This document shows positions 18,601 through 28,651 of a stretch of 34,626 nucleotides of DNA, piece by piece. Both the position numbers and the translations under genes were made by a program. This stretch comes from Verrucomicrobiota bacterium (GTDB lineage Bacteria; Verrucomicrobiota; Verrucomicrobiia; JABWAM01). The stretch is from assembly GCA_016198745.1 (NCBI GenBank), contig JACQHZ010000007.1:1-34626 (forward strand). The letters are read 5' to 3'. The notes under the pieces were generated by a model that saw only the letters and a program-made list of their open reading frames with translations, was not told the DNA's origin and made no database searches. How positions within the stretch are numbered: position 1 is the stretch's first letter; every line of letters begins with the position of its first letter.

Positions 18601-20886
18601 ATGAACCAACTGAAAGTGATCAGCAGATGTTTGATGGCGACCGCCGTGAGCTTGGCGATAGCGGGTCCGGCCGCGGCGGAAACGGAAGGACTCGCAATCA
18701 CAAAGGGCGGCAAACCCGCCACCGTGATCGTCGCGGGGAGAAACCCGTCTGCGCCTGAGAAACGCGCCGCCCAGGAGCTTCAACACTATCTCCAGAAAAT
18801 ATCGGGCGCTCAAATTCCGATCGCCGAGGACAACAAGGGCGCTGGAGAACCGCACATCCTTCTCGGAACCCCGACCGCCCATCCCTTGATCGCCGATGTC
18901 TTGAAAGATCAGGCAACGAGGCTGGCTGGTCTGGGTGATGAAGGTTTTCTGCTTATGAGCGTGGGGAACAATGTGGTGATTACCGGAAACTCCGGCGATG
19001 CAGTCCTCCACGGAGTTTACGGGTTGCTCGAAAAGCATCTGGGCTGCCGCTGGTACGCGAAAGGGGAGACAGGCGAAGTCATTCCGAAGCAGAACAGCAT
19101 CGTCCTGCGGAATGTGGATCATACGGAAAAGCCGGCCATGCGCTTTCGCAACATCCACATGTGCGGCCCCGGTCACTACGACGAGGCCTTTGCCGATTGG
19201 ATGTCCCGCAACAAGATGAATAACAAGACGACCCAAACGAGCAACGTGGACGATATTATCGGCGCGCTCAAACCGCGAGCGATCAAGCCTGACACGGAGG
19301 CGCACAACTTTAGCTGGTACGTGCCCCCGGCCAAATACTATGCCGAACATCCCGAGTACTACGCGCTGATGTACGGCAAACGGTTCGACCCGCGCTCCGG
19401 CATGGGCGTCCAGCTTTGCCTCTCCAATCCCGACGTGGCGCGGATCGTCATTGAGAAGGCGAAAGAATTCCTGGCTGCTCACCCGTACGTGGAGGTGATG
19501 GGCGTGACACCCGATGACGGCGGCGGACGGTGCGAGTGCGACAACTGCATGGCGATGGGCAAGTCGCATACGGATTGGTTGACGGTGTTTGTCAACAAGG
19601 TGGCCGAGGAAATCGGGAAGACTTATCCCGACAAACTGGTCGGCCTGTTCGCGTATGCCGAATGCCACAAACCGCCTTCGATCAAGCCCCGGCCCAACGT
19701 CCGTGTTTCGTTGTATGTGAACCGCTGTTGGACGCATGCGCTGAACGACCCCCAATGCAAGCTGAACGCCAACGCGAAAAAAATACTCAACGGCTGGCTG
19801 GCCAAGGTCAGGCCCGAGCGGTTGGTGTGGGGCGACATGAGCGACGATCCCGAATTTCTTCCGCGCCCCAAAGGCCGCGCGATTGCCAACGACCTTCAAT
19901 GGATGGCGCAGCAAGGCATCAACGGCTACATCGGCGCGACGATTCCCGAATGGTGGGAGAACATGAAGCTGTATTACTACGCCCTGGCTAGGGCGACATG
20001 GAATCCCAAGGTCAACTACGACGCCATTCTGGACGAATTCTGCACTGAGTATTACGGCCCGGCGGGCGCCGAAATGAAGAAGTATTTCCTGGCCCTGGAA
20101 GAACGCGCCCGGAAATTCCCCGATTGCGAGCGATGGGGGATTGCTACTCAGTATGACAGTGACTTGCTTCCCGAAGCCGTGCTCGCCGCGTTGGGGTCTC
20201 ATTTGACAAAGGCAGAAACACTCGTTGCCGGCCACAAAGAGGTCGAGCAACGGGTTGCCGCCGAGAGAAATCTCTACCAGCGCTGTGCGCGGCATATGGA
20301 GGCCATTGCCAAAAAGGAAGAATTTGAGCGAACTGTGGAGAAAGGCGCGGCTGTTAACTTGATCGCCAATCCCGGCTTCGAGGAAGGTCTCTCGAACAAA
20401 GGGTTTCCGATGGAGAAAATCGACCGAGACCCGTTGGATGCGCTGATCGAAGATGGACTGACGAACCAATGGATTCAGGACACCCATGAAGGCAACGGTT
20501 CTTTCGGGATTGAAAGAACCGGAGCGTACGAGGGGAAAAATGCGTTCAAGATGACGGGTGCAGACAACAAGAGTTATCTGAGAGTCCTGCAGGCCGTTAA
20601 AGTGAAGAAGGGCCGCAAGTATTACTTCAGCGTCCAGGTGAAAGCCGATGAAGGCGTCAGCGGCCCGATCTGGCTGCATCAGGACGCGCCCGGTCAGAAT
20701 GACAAGCTCACCGGCTACTCCTCGACGCGCGGCAACTGGCAAAAAGCGGTCATCCCGGATTACACCGCCGTCCGCGATGAAGTTCTCATCATCCTGGAAA
20801 GCCGTTATCCGCAGAGCCAGCCCGGTCGCGTGTATTTCGACGACGTGAAGTTGTTGGACATCACGGAGCTGCAAGGTGCGAGATAA
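18601..20886 (+). CDS. Exported DUF4838-type protein (paralog 3)
   Basis: Starts 10 bp after paralog 2; same domain order; VTPDDGGGRCECDNC, ATIPEWWENMKLYY. Confidence 0.85.
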   Translation: MNQLKVISRCLMATAVSLAIAGPAAAETEGLAITKGGKPATVIVAGRNPSAPEKRAAQELQHYLQKISGAQIPIAEDNKGAGEPHILLGTPTAHPLIADVLKDQATRLAGLGDEGFLLMSVGNNVVITGNSGDAVLHGVYGLLEKHLGCRWYAKGETGEVIPKQNSIVLRNVDHTEKPAMRFRNIHMCGPGHYDEAFADWMSRNKMNNKTTQTSNVDDIIGALKPRAIKPDTEAHNFSWYVPPAKYYAEHPEYYALMYGKRFDPRSGMGVQLCLSNPDVARIVIEKAKEFLAAHPYVEVMGVTPDDGGGRCECDNCMAMGKSHTDWLTVFVNKVAEEIGKTYPDKLVGLFAYAECHKPPSIKPRPNVRVSLYVNRCWTHALNDPQCKLNANAKKILNGWLAKVRPERLVWGDMSDDPEFLPRPKGRAIANDLQWMAQQGINGYIGATIPEWWENMKLYYYALARATWNPKVNYDAILDEFCTEYYGPAGAEMKKYFLALEERARKFPDCERWGIATQYDSDLLPEAVLAALGSHLTKAETLVAGHKEVEQRVAAERNLYQRCARHMEAIAKKEEFERTVEKGAAVNLIANPGFEEGLSNKGFPMEKIDRDPLDALIEDGLTNQWIQDTHEGNGSFGIERTGAYEGKNAFKMTGADNKSYLRVLQAVKVKKGRKYYFSVQVKADEGVSGPIWLHQDAPGQNDKLTGYSSTRGNWQKAVIPDYTAVRDEVLIILESRYPQSQPGRVYFDDVKLLDITELQGAR

Positions 20887-21014
20887 CCCGGTTCAATTCA
20901 TTCGCGTGGAAAATTCTGTCCACTGTATCGGCGCGATCACTATTGTGAAAACGCCGTGCGCTGGGAGACGGTGACGCGGTTCGTTTCTGCGGAAAACATT
21001 TATTGATAGTCACG

Positions 21015-22235
21015 ATGAACAAGCCTTTCAAATTATCTTCGATCACTTCCATCGCCCAAATCCAGCATGGTATGCGGCGCTATCCCACGCTCTACATGCT
21101 GCCGAACGGCGACTGGCTTGTCCCGTGTCATTGGGAAGCGGACACGCACTTCGCGAGACGCATGTTCCTGCGTTCCACCGATCATGGGCAAACGTGGCGC
21201 GATGAAGATGCGCCGGTGCCGCGTGAGAACGGATTGATCGCTCTCCGCAACGGCGAGGTCTTGGCGTTCGACAATTACCCGATGCTGAAGCAAGACGACG
21301 AGTACATTGTCGGCGCGTCCTGGTCAAAGGACGGCGGACGCAGTTTCGGTCCGATGGAATTGGCGACGATCCATGCGCCGGATGCCGAGCCATGGTCGCT
21401 TCAGGAAATGATGTCCTGCTGCTGGACGACTGCGCCCGAGGATTGGACGCCCATCTTCGAAGCCGCCGGCCACCGGAATTGGCGGGCGAATTTTTCGGAG
21501 CGCATCCGCAAGATCATGATCGGCGGCCCGCCGCCCTCGCGCGCGGCGCTGGAGCGCGAGGACGGGAGCATTGTCGCCTTGAACTGGTATCATCCCAAGG
21601 GACAAAAGCGCGTGCCGGGCCTGTTTGTTCTCGAATCGCGCGACCGCGGTCGATCGTGGCGACAGATCGCCTTGGTTGTTTCAGGAGATGGTTTGAGTGA
21701 ACCTTCGCTGGCGCAACTCGACAACGGTGATCTGCTCGCGCTGAACCGAACGGGCGGGCCGCTGCTGCAAGCGCGTTCTTCCGATGGCGGTTTCACGTGG
21801 AGCAAGCCTCAACCCGTCCGCTTCGCTGAGGAATTCAAGATGCGCGACACGACGCCGTACTTCTCCCACCTGGTTCAGCGAATGCGCCAGGATGGCGCAG
21901 AGAAATTCGCCTGTGGCGTCGCGCCCGACATGATTCGCATGAGCGATGGGACATTGGTCTGCGTCTATGGGAGACCGGGTTTTCACATGATGTACGATCT
22001 CACGGGCACCGGTGAGCATTGGCGACACGGGCTGTCGTTTGATGAAATCGAGTTTGATCTTTGCCGGCGCAACGGCTCGCCATGCTGCGATTTTGGCTCG
22101 ACCGGCTACATGGGAGTACAGGAAGTCGCACCCGGCGAATTGGCAGTTGTGTACGACCTCCAGAACTGGACCGAGTCGCGCGGCAAACCGCGGATGCGCT
22201 GGACGATTCGCTGCGCGCGGTTAACTCGGCGCTAA
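21015..22235 (+). CDS. Sialidase/BNR-repeat-like protein
   Basis: Asp-box-like repeats (STDHGQTWRDE, SRDRGRSWRQI, SSDGGFTWSKP); no evident signal peptide; ATG at 21015 preferred over the upstream TTG. Confidence 0.8.
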   Translation: MNKPFKLSSITSIAQIQHGMRRYPTLYMLPNGDWLVPCHWEADTHFARRMFLRSTDHGQTWRDEDAPVPRENGLIALRNGEVLAFDNYPMLKQDDEYIVGASWSKDGGRSFGPMELATIHAPDAEPWSLQEMMSCCWTTAPEDWTPIFEAAGHRNWRANFSERIRKIMIGGPPPSRAALEREDGSIVALNWYHPKGQKRVPGLFVLESRDRGRSWRQIALVVSGDGLSEPSLAQLDNGDLLALNRTGGPLLQARSSDGGFTWSKPQPVRFAEEFKMRDTTPYFSHLVQRMRQDGAEKFACGVAPDMIRMSDGTLVCVYGRPGFHMMYDLTGTGEHWRHGLSFDEIEFDLCRRNGSPCCDFGSTGYMGVQEVAPGELAVVYDLQNWTESRGKPRMRWTIRCARLTRR

Positions 22236-22273
22236 GGAGCCGTAATGGTTATTTTTCAACAGTCCCTAAGCCA

Positions 22274-24148
22274 ATGAACGCGACTCCGCTCCCCGCGCGC
22301 CTCGGCTCGTATTATCAGACGATTGTGCCTGACACGTTGGACCTCGCGGAACGCGCCCGGCTCAGCCTCAACCATCTCACCTCCGTCATCCGTGAAGAGC
22401 AGGATTACGAGATGGGTTGGGTCGGCGTTTTCGAGTCGCTCGGCGAAGCATTCCGCGATCTGCCCCGGCCTGCGATCACTCTGCGCTGCTGTCCGCTTCA
22501 GGCCTGTCAGCCCAAGTGCATGGAAGCAATGGCCATGGCGCGGATCATGAGCGGCAGCCGGCAGAACCTGGAGCGTGAAATCAAGATGGTCGAGATGCTT
22601 GCCTCACACGTCGGTGACGAAGGCATCTATTGGGTGCCGGCATACGACAACAAACCGTGGCTCGGCCCAGTCGAATTTCGGCCGCACGCGTCCGTGCACG
22701 GACAGGCCCGGATGATGCGCGCGATGGTTGCTTGGCATCAGTACACAGGCGATCCTGCTTGGAAAGAACGGATCGATCGGATGGTGGATGGCATGGATCG
22801 CCTGCTGGTGGTTCATAAAAATGGCTACGCTTACTTCCCCATCCACGGCTGGATGGGCGAGGAATATTTCAGTTCGTGCTACGTGAAAGATCGCGGCTGG
22901 AAAGACACCGCCGAACCGATGGATGAGAAGTCCGGGGAGGAAGGCTCGTTGTTCAACCACCAGGGGCACACGCCCGGCGTACTGGCGAATTGGCACTTGA
23001 TGACAGGCAACAAACAAGCGCTGCGTCTGGCCGGCGAGTTGGTGCGGTTCCTCACCAAGCCGAAATTCTGGGCGGATTGGAAGAGTGGCGACTACCCCGG
23101 CGTCATCGGCGCGGAGCACGCCCATTGGCATGGGCATTTTTACGGCCACATCAATACGCTGACGGCCATTCTCGAATACGCCATCGCGACGAACGACGCG
23201 CAGCTCAAGACGTTTGTGCGCGACGGTTACGAATGGGCGCGCCAGCCCTGGTTGGTCGCGCGCCTCGGCCTGGGCGCAAATGGCCAGGGCTGCGCGATCC
23301 CCCGGATGATCGGGCTGGCGATCAAGCTTTCCGATGCCGGTGTTGGTGATTATTGGGAAGACGTTGACCTGTACATCCGCAATCACGGCACGGAAATGCA
23401 ATACACGCCCGAAGACATCCCCTACTTGCGCAGCCTGGGCGAAAGAAAACTTTCGCCGGAACAAATCTCGCGTTTGCCTTTTTCTCCGCATGCGGTTGCG
23501 ACCACGGAGCGTGTGATCGAGGCAAGCATCGGCGCGTTCGCCATGAACCCGTTCAAGTTCGCTTGGGCGCTGTGTTGTAGCCCTTGGGGCGCCATGGGAC
23601 TTTTCTACGCCTGGGAAGCGGCGTTGCGCTATGCCCAGGGAGTCGCTTGCGTCAACCTCCTTCTCAACCGCGCCTCTCCATGGCTGGACGTTGACAGTTA
23701 TCTGCCTTACGATGGCAAAGTCGTGCTCAAGAACAAGACCGCGAAAGAGGCTTTCGTGCGGTTGCCGTTATGGGTTGAAAAGAAGGATGTCGGTTGCCAT
23801 GTCGGCGGCAAGGCGGTAGCGCCTGAATGGTTTGGCTGTTACCTGCGAATTGAGGATTTGAAGGCCGGAGACATTGTGACCATGGAGTTCCCGGTGCTGG
23901 AGAGAACGGAACGATGGACGACCGATGAGACGCTGTCCCCTGAGATGCCAGGGTGGCCCGGCCGAGTCGCCCGCAACTACAAGTTCAAGGGCAACACCCT
24001 GGTCGAAATCTCTCCGCCAGTTCCGACCTGGCCGTTGGCGAAGGGAAACTGGTGGTTGTATCAAGGCCGTGCCCACAGATATTGCGCCGGCAAAGCGCCG
24101 ATGAACGAAGTGACCCGGTTTGTCACGCCCTTCGGCCTGAAGTGGTAA
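22274..24148 (+). CDS. Glycosyl hydrolase-like protein (six-hairpin type, GH127-like)
   Basis: MNATPLPARLGSYYQT...; (alpha/alpha)6-like pattern (HASVHGQARMMRAMVAWHQYTGD, GHTPGVLANWHLMTGN) followed by beta-domain-like tail; ATG 22274 in frame. Confidence 0.65.
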   Translation: MNATPLPARLGSYYQTIVPDTLDLAERARLSLNHLTSVIREEQDYEMGWVGVFESLGEAFRDLPRPAITLRCCPLQACQPKCMEAMAMARIMSGSRQNLEREIKMVEMLASHVGDEGIYWVPAYDNKPWLGPVEFRPHASVHGQARMMRAMVAWHQYTGDPAWKERIDRMVDGMDRLLVVHKNGYAYFPIHGWMGEEYFSSCYVKDRGWKDTAEPMDEKSGEEGSLFNHQGHTPGVLANWHLMTGNKQALRLAGELVRFLTKPKFWADWKSGDYPGVIGAEHAHWHGHFYGHINTLTAILEYAIATNDAQLKTFVRDGYEWARQPWLVARLGLGANGQGCAIPRMIGLAIKLSDAGVGDYWEDVDLYIRNHGTEMQYTPEDIPYLRSLGERKLSPEQISRLPFSPHAVATTERVIEASIGAFAMNPFKFAWALCCSPWGAMGLFYAWEAALRYAQGVACVNLLLNRASPWLDVDSYLPYDGKVVLKNKTAKEAFVRLPLWVEKKDVGCHVGGKAVAPEWFGCYLRIEDLKAGDIVTMEFPVLERTERWTTDETLSPEMPGWPGRVARNYKFKGNTLVEISPPVPTWPLAKGNWWLYQGRAHRYCAGKAPMNEVTRFVTPFGLKW

Positions 24149-24183
24149 CGAGGCGTTCACTTGAGAAAAACAGGAACCCAACC

Positions 24184-25380
24184 ATGACCGTCAATTCGTT
24201 GCTGGCAGCTTCGGTTCCGTCGGAATTCCTCTGGCTGCAGGAAAAAGTTCGCCGCTTGATCGAGGCCGCCCGTTTCGTTGGTGAAGCCGGCGTCTCCATG
24301 TATTATCCGGCGCCCAGCGGAAACCTGTATCCGTCCTGCTATTTGCGGGACTTCACTTATCTGGTCGAGTCGGTCCCTGAGTTCATTCCACCGGGCCACA
24401 CCCGCGCAATACTCGAATTGTTTCTGAGGAATTGCCGCGCAGACGGGCTGTGCCCGGAAAAGATTCTTCCCAGTGGACAGCCGACCTATGTCTGTCACGG
24501 CGCGCGGCCGGCAGCCGACAGCGGATTGTTCCTTGTAAAGCTGTTCCACGCGCACCTCAAGCAAACGAACGATCCGGAGTTTCTTCGGCTGCATTTCGAC
24601 AGCTTGTTGGCGTCGCTGCGCGCAGTGCCGACGGAACCGGAGACGGGACTGGTCTGGATTGACCCTGGCCGCCCACACACCGGATACGGCTTCACCGACA
24701 CGATCTCCAAAACCGGCCGCGAATTGTTCTGCTCACTGCTGCTTTTTGAGTCGTTCTCAATCCTTTGCGCTCTGGCAACGTCCATCGGTTGTCACGACGA
24801 TTCGGCGGTGTGCAAAGCGCAGGCGGAAAACTTGCAGCGCAGCTTGGATTCGCTTTGGTTTGAGCGCGACGGGATGTTCTACGCTGCCTCGGCGGACTGC
24901 CGGCAACTCGATGTCTGGGGGTCGCTTTACGCATGCATGGTGGGCGCCGTTGACGCACCGCGCGCGCGCCGTATCGGTGACTGGTTCGAGGCGAACCGCG
25001 ACCGCGTGCTATACCGAGGTTGTCTCCGTCACCTTCCTGCGCCGGAACACTGGAACCGCCTGATTCTGGCCGACGCCTCACCGCCCGGAACATTTCAAAA
25101 TGGCGCCTACTGGTCCACCCCGACCGGCTGGTACGCGGAGATGCTTGAGTCGCGTGAGGCCGGAAGCGGATTGAAGTTGCTGCGAAAGTTGGTTGCAGAA
25201 TTCCAGAAGCACGGCATCTGGGAGTGTATTGGACCCAACGGATACTATCGGCTGGAAAACAATCTTTCTTCAATTGTCTTGCCGTATCGATCGTTCAAGA
25301 CAATCCTGGGCAGAAGAGGAGAACGGCAACAAGCGAAGCCTGCAACACGGACCGTGGAGCGGGAGGAGGCGGAACGATGA
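24184..25380 (+). CDS. Six-hairpin glycosidase-like protein
   Basis: MTVNSLLAASVPSEFLWLQEKVRR; GYGFTDTISKTGRELFCSLLLFESF, GTFQNGAYWSTPTGWYAEML resemble six-hairpin glycosidases. Confidence 0.6.
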   Translation: MTVNSLLAASVPSEFLWLQEKVRRLIEAARFVGEAGVSMYYPAPSGNLYPSCYLRDFTYLVESVPEFIPPGHTRAILELFLRNCRADGLCPEKILPSGQPTYVCHGARPAADSGLFLVKLFHAHLKQTNDPEFLRLHFDSLLASLRAVPTEPETGLVWIDPGRPHTGYGFTDTISKTGRELFCSLLLFESFSILCALATSIGCHDDSAVCKAQAENLQRSLDSLWFERDGMFYAASADCRQLDVWGSLYACMVGAVDAPRARRIGDWFEANRDRVLYRGCLRHLPAPEHWNRLILADASPPGTFQNGAYWSTPTGWYAEMLESREAGSGLKLLRKLVAEFQKHGIWECIGPNGYYRLENNLSSIVLPYRSFKTILGRRGERQQAKPATRTVEREEAER

Positions 25381-27074
25381 TCTACATCTCCGATATGCGC
25401 CAATGCCGACCGATCGCCAGGTTTTCGGAGAAACCCACCAGAAACCGCTGGCGCATCATCCCTTACGAGACGACCGATCCGCATTTGAAAGACGGCCAGA
25501 TGATCGGCGCCGCCTCGTATGTGGATGCGCCGGAGGTGCGGCTTCCACTGCGCCTTTCGGGTTGGCACGCAGTTTACGTGGGCTATTGGAACCCGTACCA
25601 CGCTTATGATGGCGGCCTGATTCTGAAGTGCAAACTCAGCGGCGACCCATGTTTTGTCCGTCTGCATGAACCAACGGCGGATCCAGACCAATATGTTACC
25701 TGCCTGAGAGAGGCATTCGTAACGACGGCTGATCTGACCGGGCGAGATCTGGTATTCGGGAAGGTGCGCGGTCCGTTCGGGCAGAAAGCGTATCTCGCCT
25801 ACGTGAAACTCGTGCCGCTCACCTCCGAGGAGATCGCCGCCGTGAAAGCCGACCGCGCTCGGAAAGATGCAAGGATCGTGCAAGTGACCATAGATGGCGC
25901 GAGTTTTATGGCCGGCAACGAGTACACGACCAAGGAGCATATCTTGGAACTGGTCGAACGGTATCGCTACTCGGATGTGGGCAAGGTGATCTGGGCCGTT
26001 ATGTATGGTGACGTGACCAGTTACCCTTCAAGGATTGCAACCTTTAACGGCGCCAAGCCCATCGTGCCGATCAGGAGCATCAGCGCGGCAGTTCCGTATG
26101 CCGCCTATTGTAAAGTGGCATACGCGAGCATACGAAAGCTGACCTCCAAAGGCATTATTCCCGCGGCCGTGGCCGCCCGGCGCGTTCATCAGATGGGGCT
26201 GAAATTCGACATCATGTGTCGCCTCGGAATCACGGGCGGCAGCCTTCCGCCGATGGACCAGGGAACACCCAAGAAGTTCTTGCCATCGCACCCGGAATAC
26301 CGCCAGGTCTTGGCGGACGGTGCGGCGATAGACAAAGCCAGCTATGCTTTCTCCGAGGTCCGCCGCTATGCGCTGTCCATCATACGCGAGGCGGCGGAGA
26401 CTTTTGATTGCGACGGCGTGAATCTGGCCTTTGTGCGCGGACCTTACTTTGTGATGTACGAGAAACCCGTGCTCGATGCTTTTCATAAGGAATACGGAAA
26501 AGATGCGCGCAGCATGCCGCTTGACGATCCTCGGCTGATCGCTGTGCGATGCCGCTTCCTCACCGGGTTTGTCCGCGCTGCGCGCCGGGCGCTTGATGAA
26601 GTCGGCGCGAAGAAGCGCAAGAGAATCGCCATGTCCGCATACGTGTTTTTTGAGACGCAGTCCAATCTCAAATTCGGCATCGACGCGGCATCATGGATGA
26701 AGGAGGGATTGCTGGACAGCATCATCTGTCAGCAGGGGAAAACAGACCACCGCCTGATCGCCGCCGCCAAGACAAGTCATTGCAAGTTCATCAGTCAGCC
26801 ATCGGGCGGCGACTTCGTCAAAAGCTGCCACGCGAGTTACGAGGCCGGTGCGGATGGGGTAGCCGTGTGGGATGCGGACCATGTTCAGGACCAGCCCCCG
26901 CGATGGGCGGTTTTCAGCAGGGCCGGTCACAAAGACGAGCTTCAGAGAAGTGAGGATGAGCATTCGTTTCGCGCCGGCAACGCGCCTGAGTTGAGCAGGA
27001 CCATTCGGTTAAAAACGGTTGGCGGCATCGATGTGTTCCAAGGTCTGTGGCATGCGGCTTTCTCGTGCGGTTGA
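25377..27074 (+). CDS. Hypothetical protein, putative TIM-barrel glycosidase
   Basis: ATGA overlap with the preceding gene; TFDCDGVNLAFVRGPYFVMYEKPVLDAFHKEYGKDAR resembles GHL-type TIM barrels. Confidence 0.6.
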   Translation: MIYISDMRQCRPIARFSEKPTRNRWRIIPYETTDPHLKDGQMIGAASYVDAPEVRLPLRLSGWHAVYVGYWNPYHAYDGGLILKCKLSGDPCFVRLHEPTADPDQYVTCLREAFVTTADLTGRDLVFGKVRGPFGQKAYLAYVKLVPLTSEEIAAVKADRARKDARIVQVTIDGASFMAGNEYTTKEHILELVERYRYSDVGKVIWAVMYGDVTSYPSRIATFNGAKPIVPIRSISAAVPYAAYCKVAYASIRKLTSKGIIPAAVAARRVHQMGLKFDIMCRLGITGGSLPPMDQGTPKKFLPSHPEYRQVLADGAAIDKASYAFSEVRRYALSIIREAAETFDCDGVNLAFVRGPYFVMYEKPVLDAFHKEYGKDARSMPLDDPRLIAVRCRFLTGFVRAARRALDEVGAKKRKRIAMSAYVFFETQSNLKFGIDAASWMKEGLLDSIICQQGKTDHRLIAAAKTSHCKFISQPSGGDFVKSCHASYEAGADGVAVWDADHVQDQPPRWAVFSRAGHKDELQRSEDEHSFRAGNAPELSRTIRLKTVGGIDVFQGLWHAAFSCG

Positions 27075-27081
27075 CCTGCAT

Positions 27082-27108
27082 ATTTCATGAAAGTTCCTTT
27101 CATGAAAT
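27082..27108. terminator. Perfect hairpin atttcatgaaag-ttc-ctttcatgaaat
   Basis: 12-bp perfect arms, 3-nt loop, 8 bp after the stop of the 25377-27074 gene; no clear U-tract. Confidence 0.4.
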
Positions 27109-27175
27109 GACGCTCGGAGATGATGAGCGTTCGCTTTTGGTGGCAGGAAGGACCCAGACAGCGCTGTTTGCAAGA

Positions 27176-27199
27176 CCTGCCCGCCGCCAGGCAGGCGGG
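27176..27199. repeat. Palindromic mini-repeat cctgcccgccgccaggcaggcggg
   Basis: Near-identical to 2936-2959; lies between convergent genes. Confidence 0.7.
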
Positions 27200-27270
27200 G
27201 AAGGCCACAAAGAACTCGTGGCGACAATCCTGACACCGGACCCGCGCAAAGCCTTTGCGCATTTTTGAGG

Positions 27271-28464
27271 TCAAGAATGTTTTTGAAAGGTAAAATCCAG
27301 CGCCTGGCCTTTCCGGAGCGACTCGACGGCCCGCAGGGCAAGCTGCGTGGCCAGCGCGCCGGCGCGGCCATCGGCGTTTTCGGGGCGCCTGCCTTCCAGG
27401 AAACATCGCGCAAAATGTTCGAGGGATTCGACCCAACCTTTGTCGGGAACGAGGCTGCTGGCGTAATCGGTTTCGCGCTTGAAAGGATTCGGGCCGAAAT
27501 CGCGGCCGGGCCGGCGCACCTGCTCGAAACCCATGCTCCACTGCTTCACGGTTTTTTCGACGTCGCAGGCCCGGCACACTTCGTAATAATCAAATCCATG
27601 CCGGCCGATTCCGGCCGCCTGCTCGCCAAGATGGCACGCGCAGGCTTCGTCGAATTCGCCGGGAAAACCGCGCACGCGCAGGTCCACGAAGTCGCTGATG
27701 GTGACCGCCTTTGTTTCGCAAAAGATTTCCAGATACTCCTTCCACAACAGGCAACTCCCGAGTCTTCCCAACAGGAAGGACGCGCGACTGCCTCCGGGGA
27801 AATCCAGCGCCAGCAGGTTGTTTTTGAACGGGTCGCCGGTCATATAAACGCGCGTCGGCTCGCTTTCCAAGAGCCAGCAAAGGAAATCCAGAATGTGGGT
27901 CCCTTCGTAAAGCATGTGCGGTTTGTTCTCGTAGTAGCCCTGGCTGTACTCGCTCGGCACCGGCCACATCATGCGGTAGTTGACGAAAAACGGCGGGCGC
28001 TGCGTTTGGATCAACCGCTTGGCGCGTTGATAGGCGGGCGCGAAACGGCGATTGAACCCGATGGCCAGTTTGCCCGTTGCGCGCGCTTCGGCGGCGAGCA
28101 CCGCGGCCGTTTCCGCTTGGGTTTCGGCCATGGGTTTTTCGCAGAGCACCCACTTGCCGGAATCGAGCGCCTCGACAATCAAGCGGGCGTGCAAGTCCTG
28201 CTTCGTTCCAATGATGACGATGTCCGCATCGGGATCGGCGAGGATGCGGCGATAATCCTTCGTCACGTAGCGCGGATGATATCGGGCTTCATGTTGAGCG
28301 AGCCGTTGATCGTCAAGGTCGCAAATGGCGTGGACCGTCATGATCTTGCTGTGACCGGCGATGTGCAGGTGATGGGCGGTGATGAATCCGCCCGCGCCGA
28401 TGAAGGCAACGCGCACTTTATGGGTCTTCTTTGCAGTTGTCGTGCGATTTGGAAATTGCATCAT
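27271..28464 (-). CDS. Gfo/Idh/MocA family oxidoreductase
   Basis: VRVAFIGAGGFITAHHLHIAG, WVLCEKPMAET, GTHILDFLCWLL. Confidence 0.9.
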   Translation of the reverse strand: MMQFPNRTTTAKKTHKVRVAFIGAGGFITAHHLHIAGHSKIMTVHAICDLDDQRLAQHEARYHPRYVTKDYRRILADPDADIVIIGTKQDLHARLIVEALDSGKWVLCEKPMAETQAETAAVLAAEARATGKLAIGFNRRFAPAYQRAKRLIQTQRPPFFVNYRMMWPVPSEYSQGYYENKPHMLYEGTHILDFLCWLLESEPTRVYMTGDPFKNNLLALDFPGGSRASFLLGRLGSCLLWKEYLEIFCETKAVTISDFVDLRVRGFPGEFDEACACHLGEQAAGIGRHGFDYYEVCRACDVEKTVKQWSMGFEQVRRPGRDFGPNPFKRETDYASSLVPDKGWVESLEHFARCFLEGRRPENADGRAGALATQLALRAVESLRKGQALDFTFQKHS

Positions 28465-28651
28465 ATTTCAACCGGTTCAGTCGGGCGACGGTCGTTGCGT
28501 TGCGACGCCGCCACAGCGGCAAGGCGCGGCGCAACGGCAGCAGATGGTGTTTTTGGATGATCCTCGCCACCGACAGCGCGGGATCGCGGCTTTCAAGAAT
28601 GAAATGCGCCACATCAGATTCATCATGGTTTGCTCCTCCGTTGAAATTCAT
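28418..28651 (-). pseudogene. Small coding-like ORF, possibly frameshifted near its start
   Basis: DESDVAHFILESRDPALSVARIIQKHHLLPLRRALPLWRRRNATTVARLNRLKYDAISKSHDNCKEDP looks protein-like; a GGAGGA motif precedes ATGATG (28621-28626) in a different frame; overlaps the 28464 start. Confidence 0.35.

Noticed and set aside
16653-18722. 689-aa minus-strand ORF opposite DUF4838 paralog 2 (also 18559-20874 opposite paralog 3)
   Set aside because: Antisense frames of strongly supported genes. The similarity between these antisense ORFs follows from paralogy of the sense strands.
26942-27577. Minus-strand ORF (211 aa) between convergent genes
   Set aside because: Overlaps other coding sequence and repeats and shows no recognisable domain.
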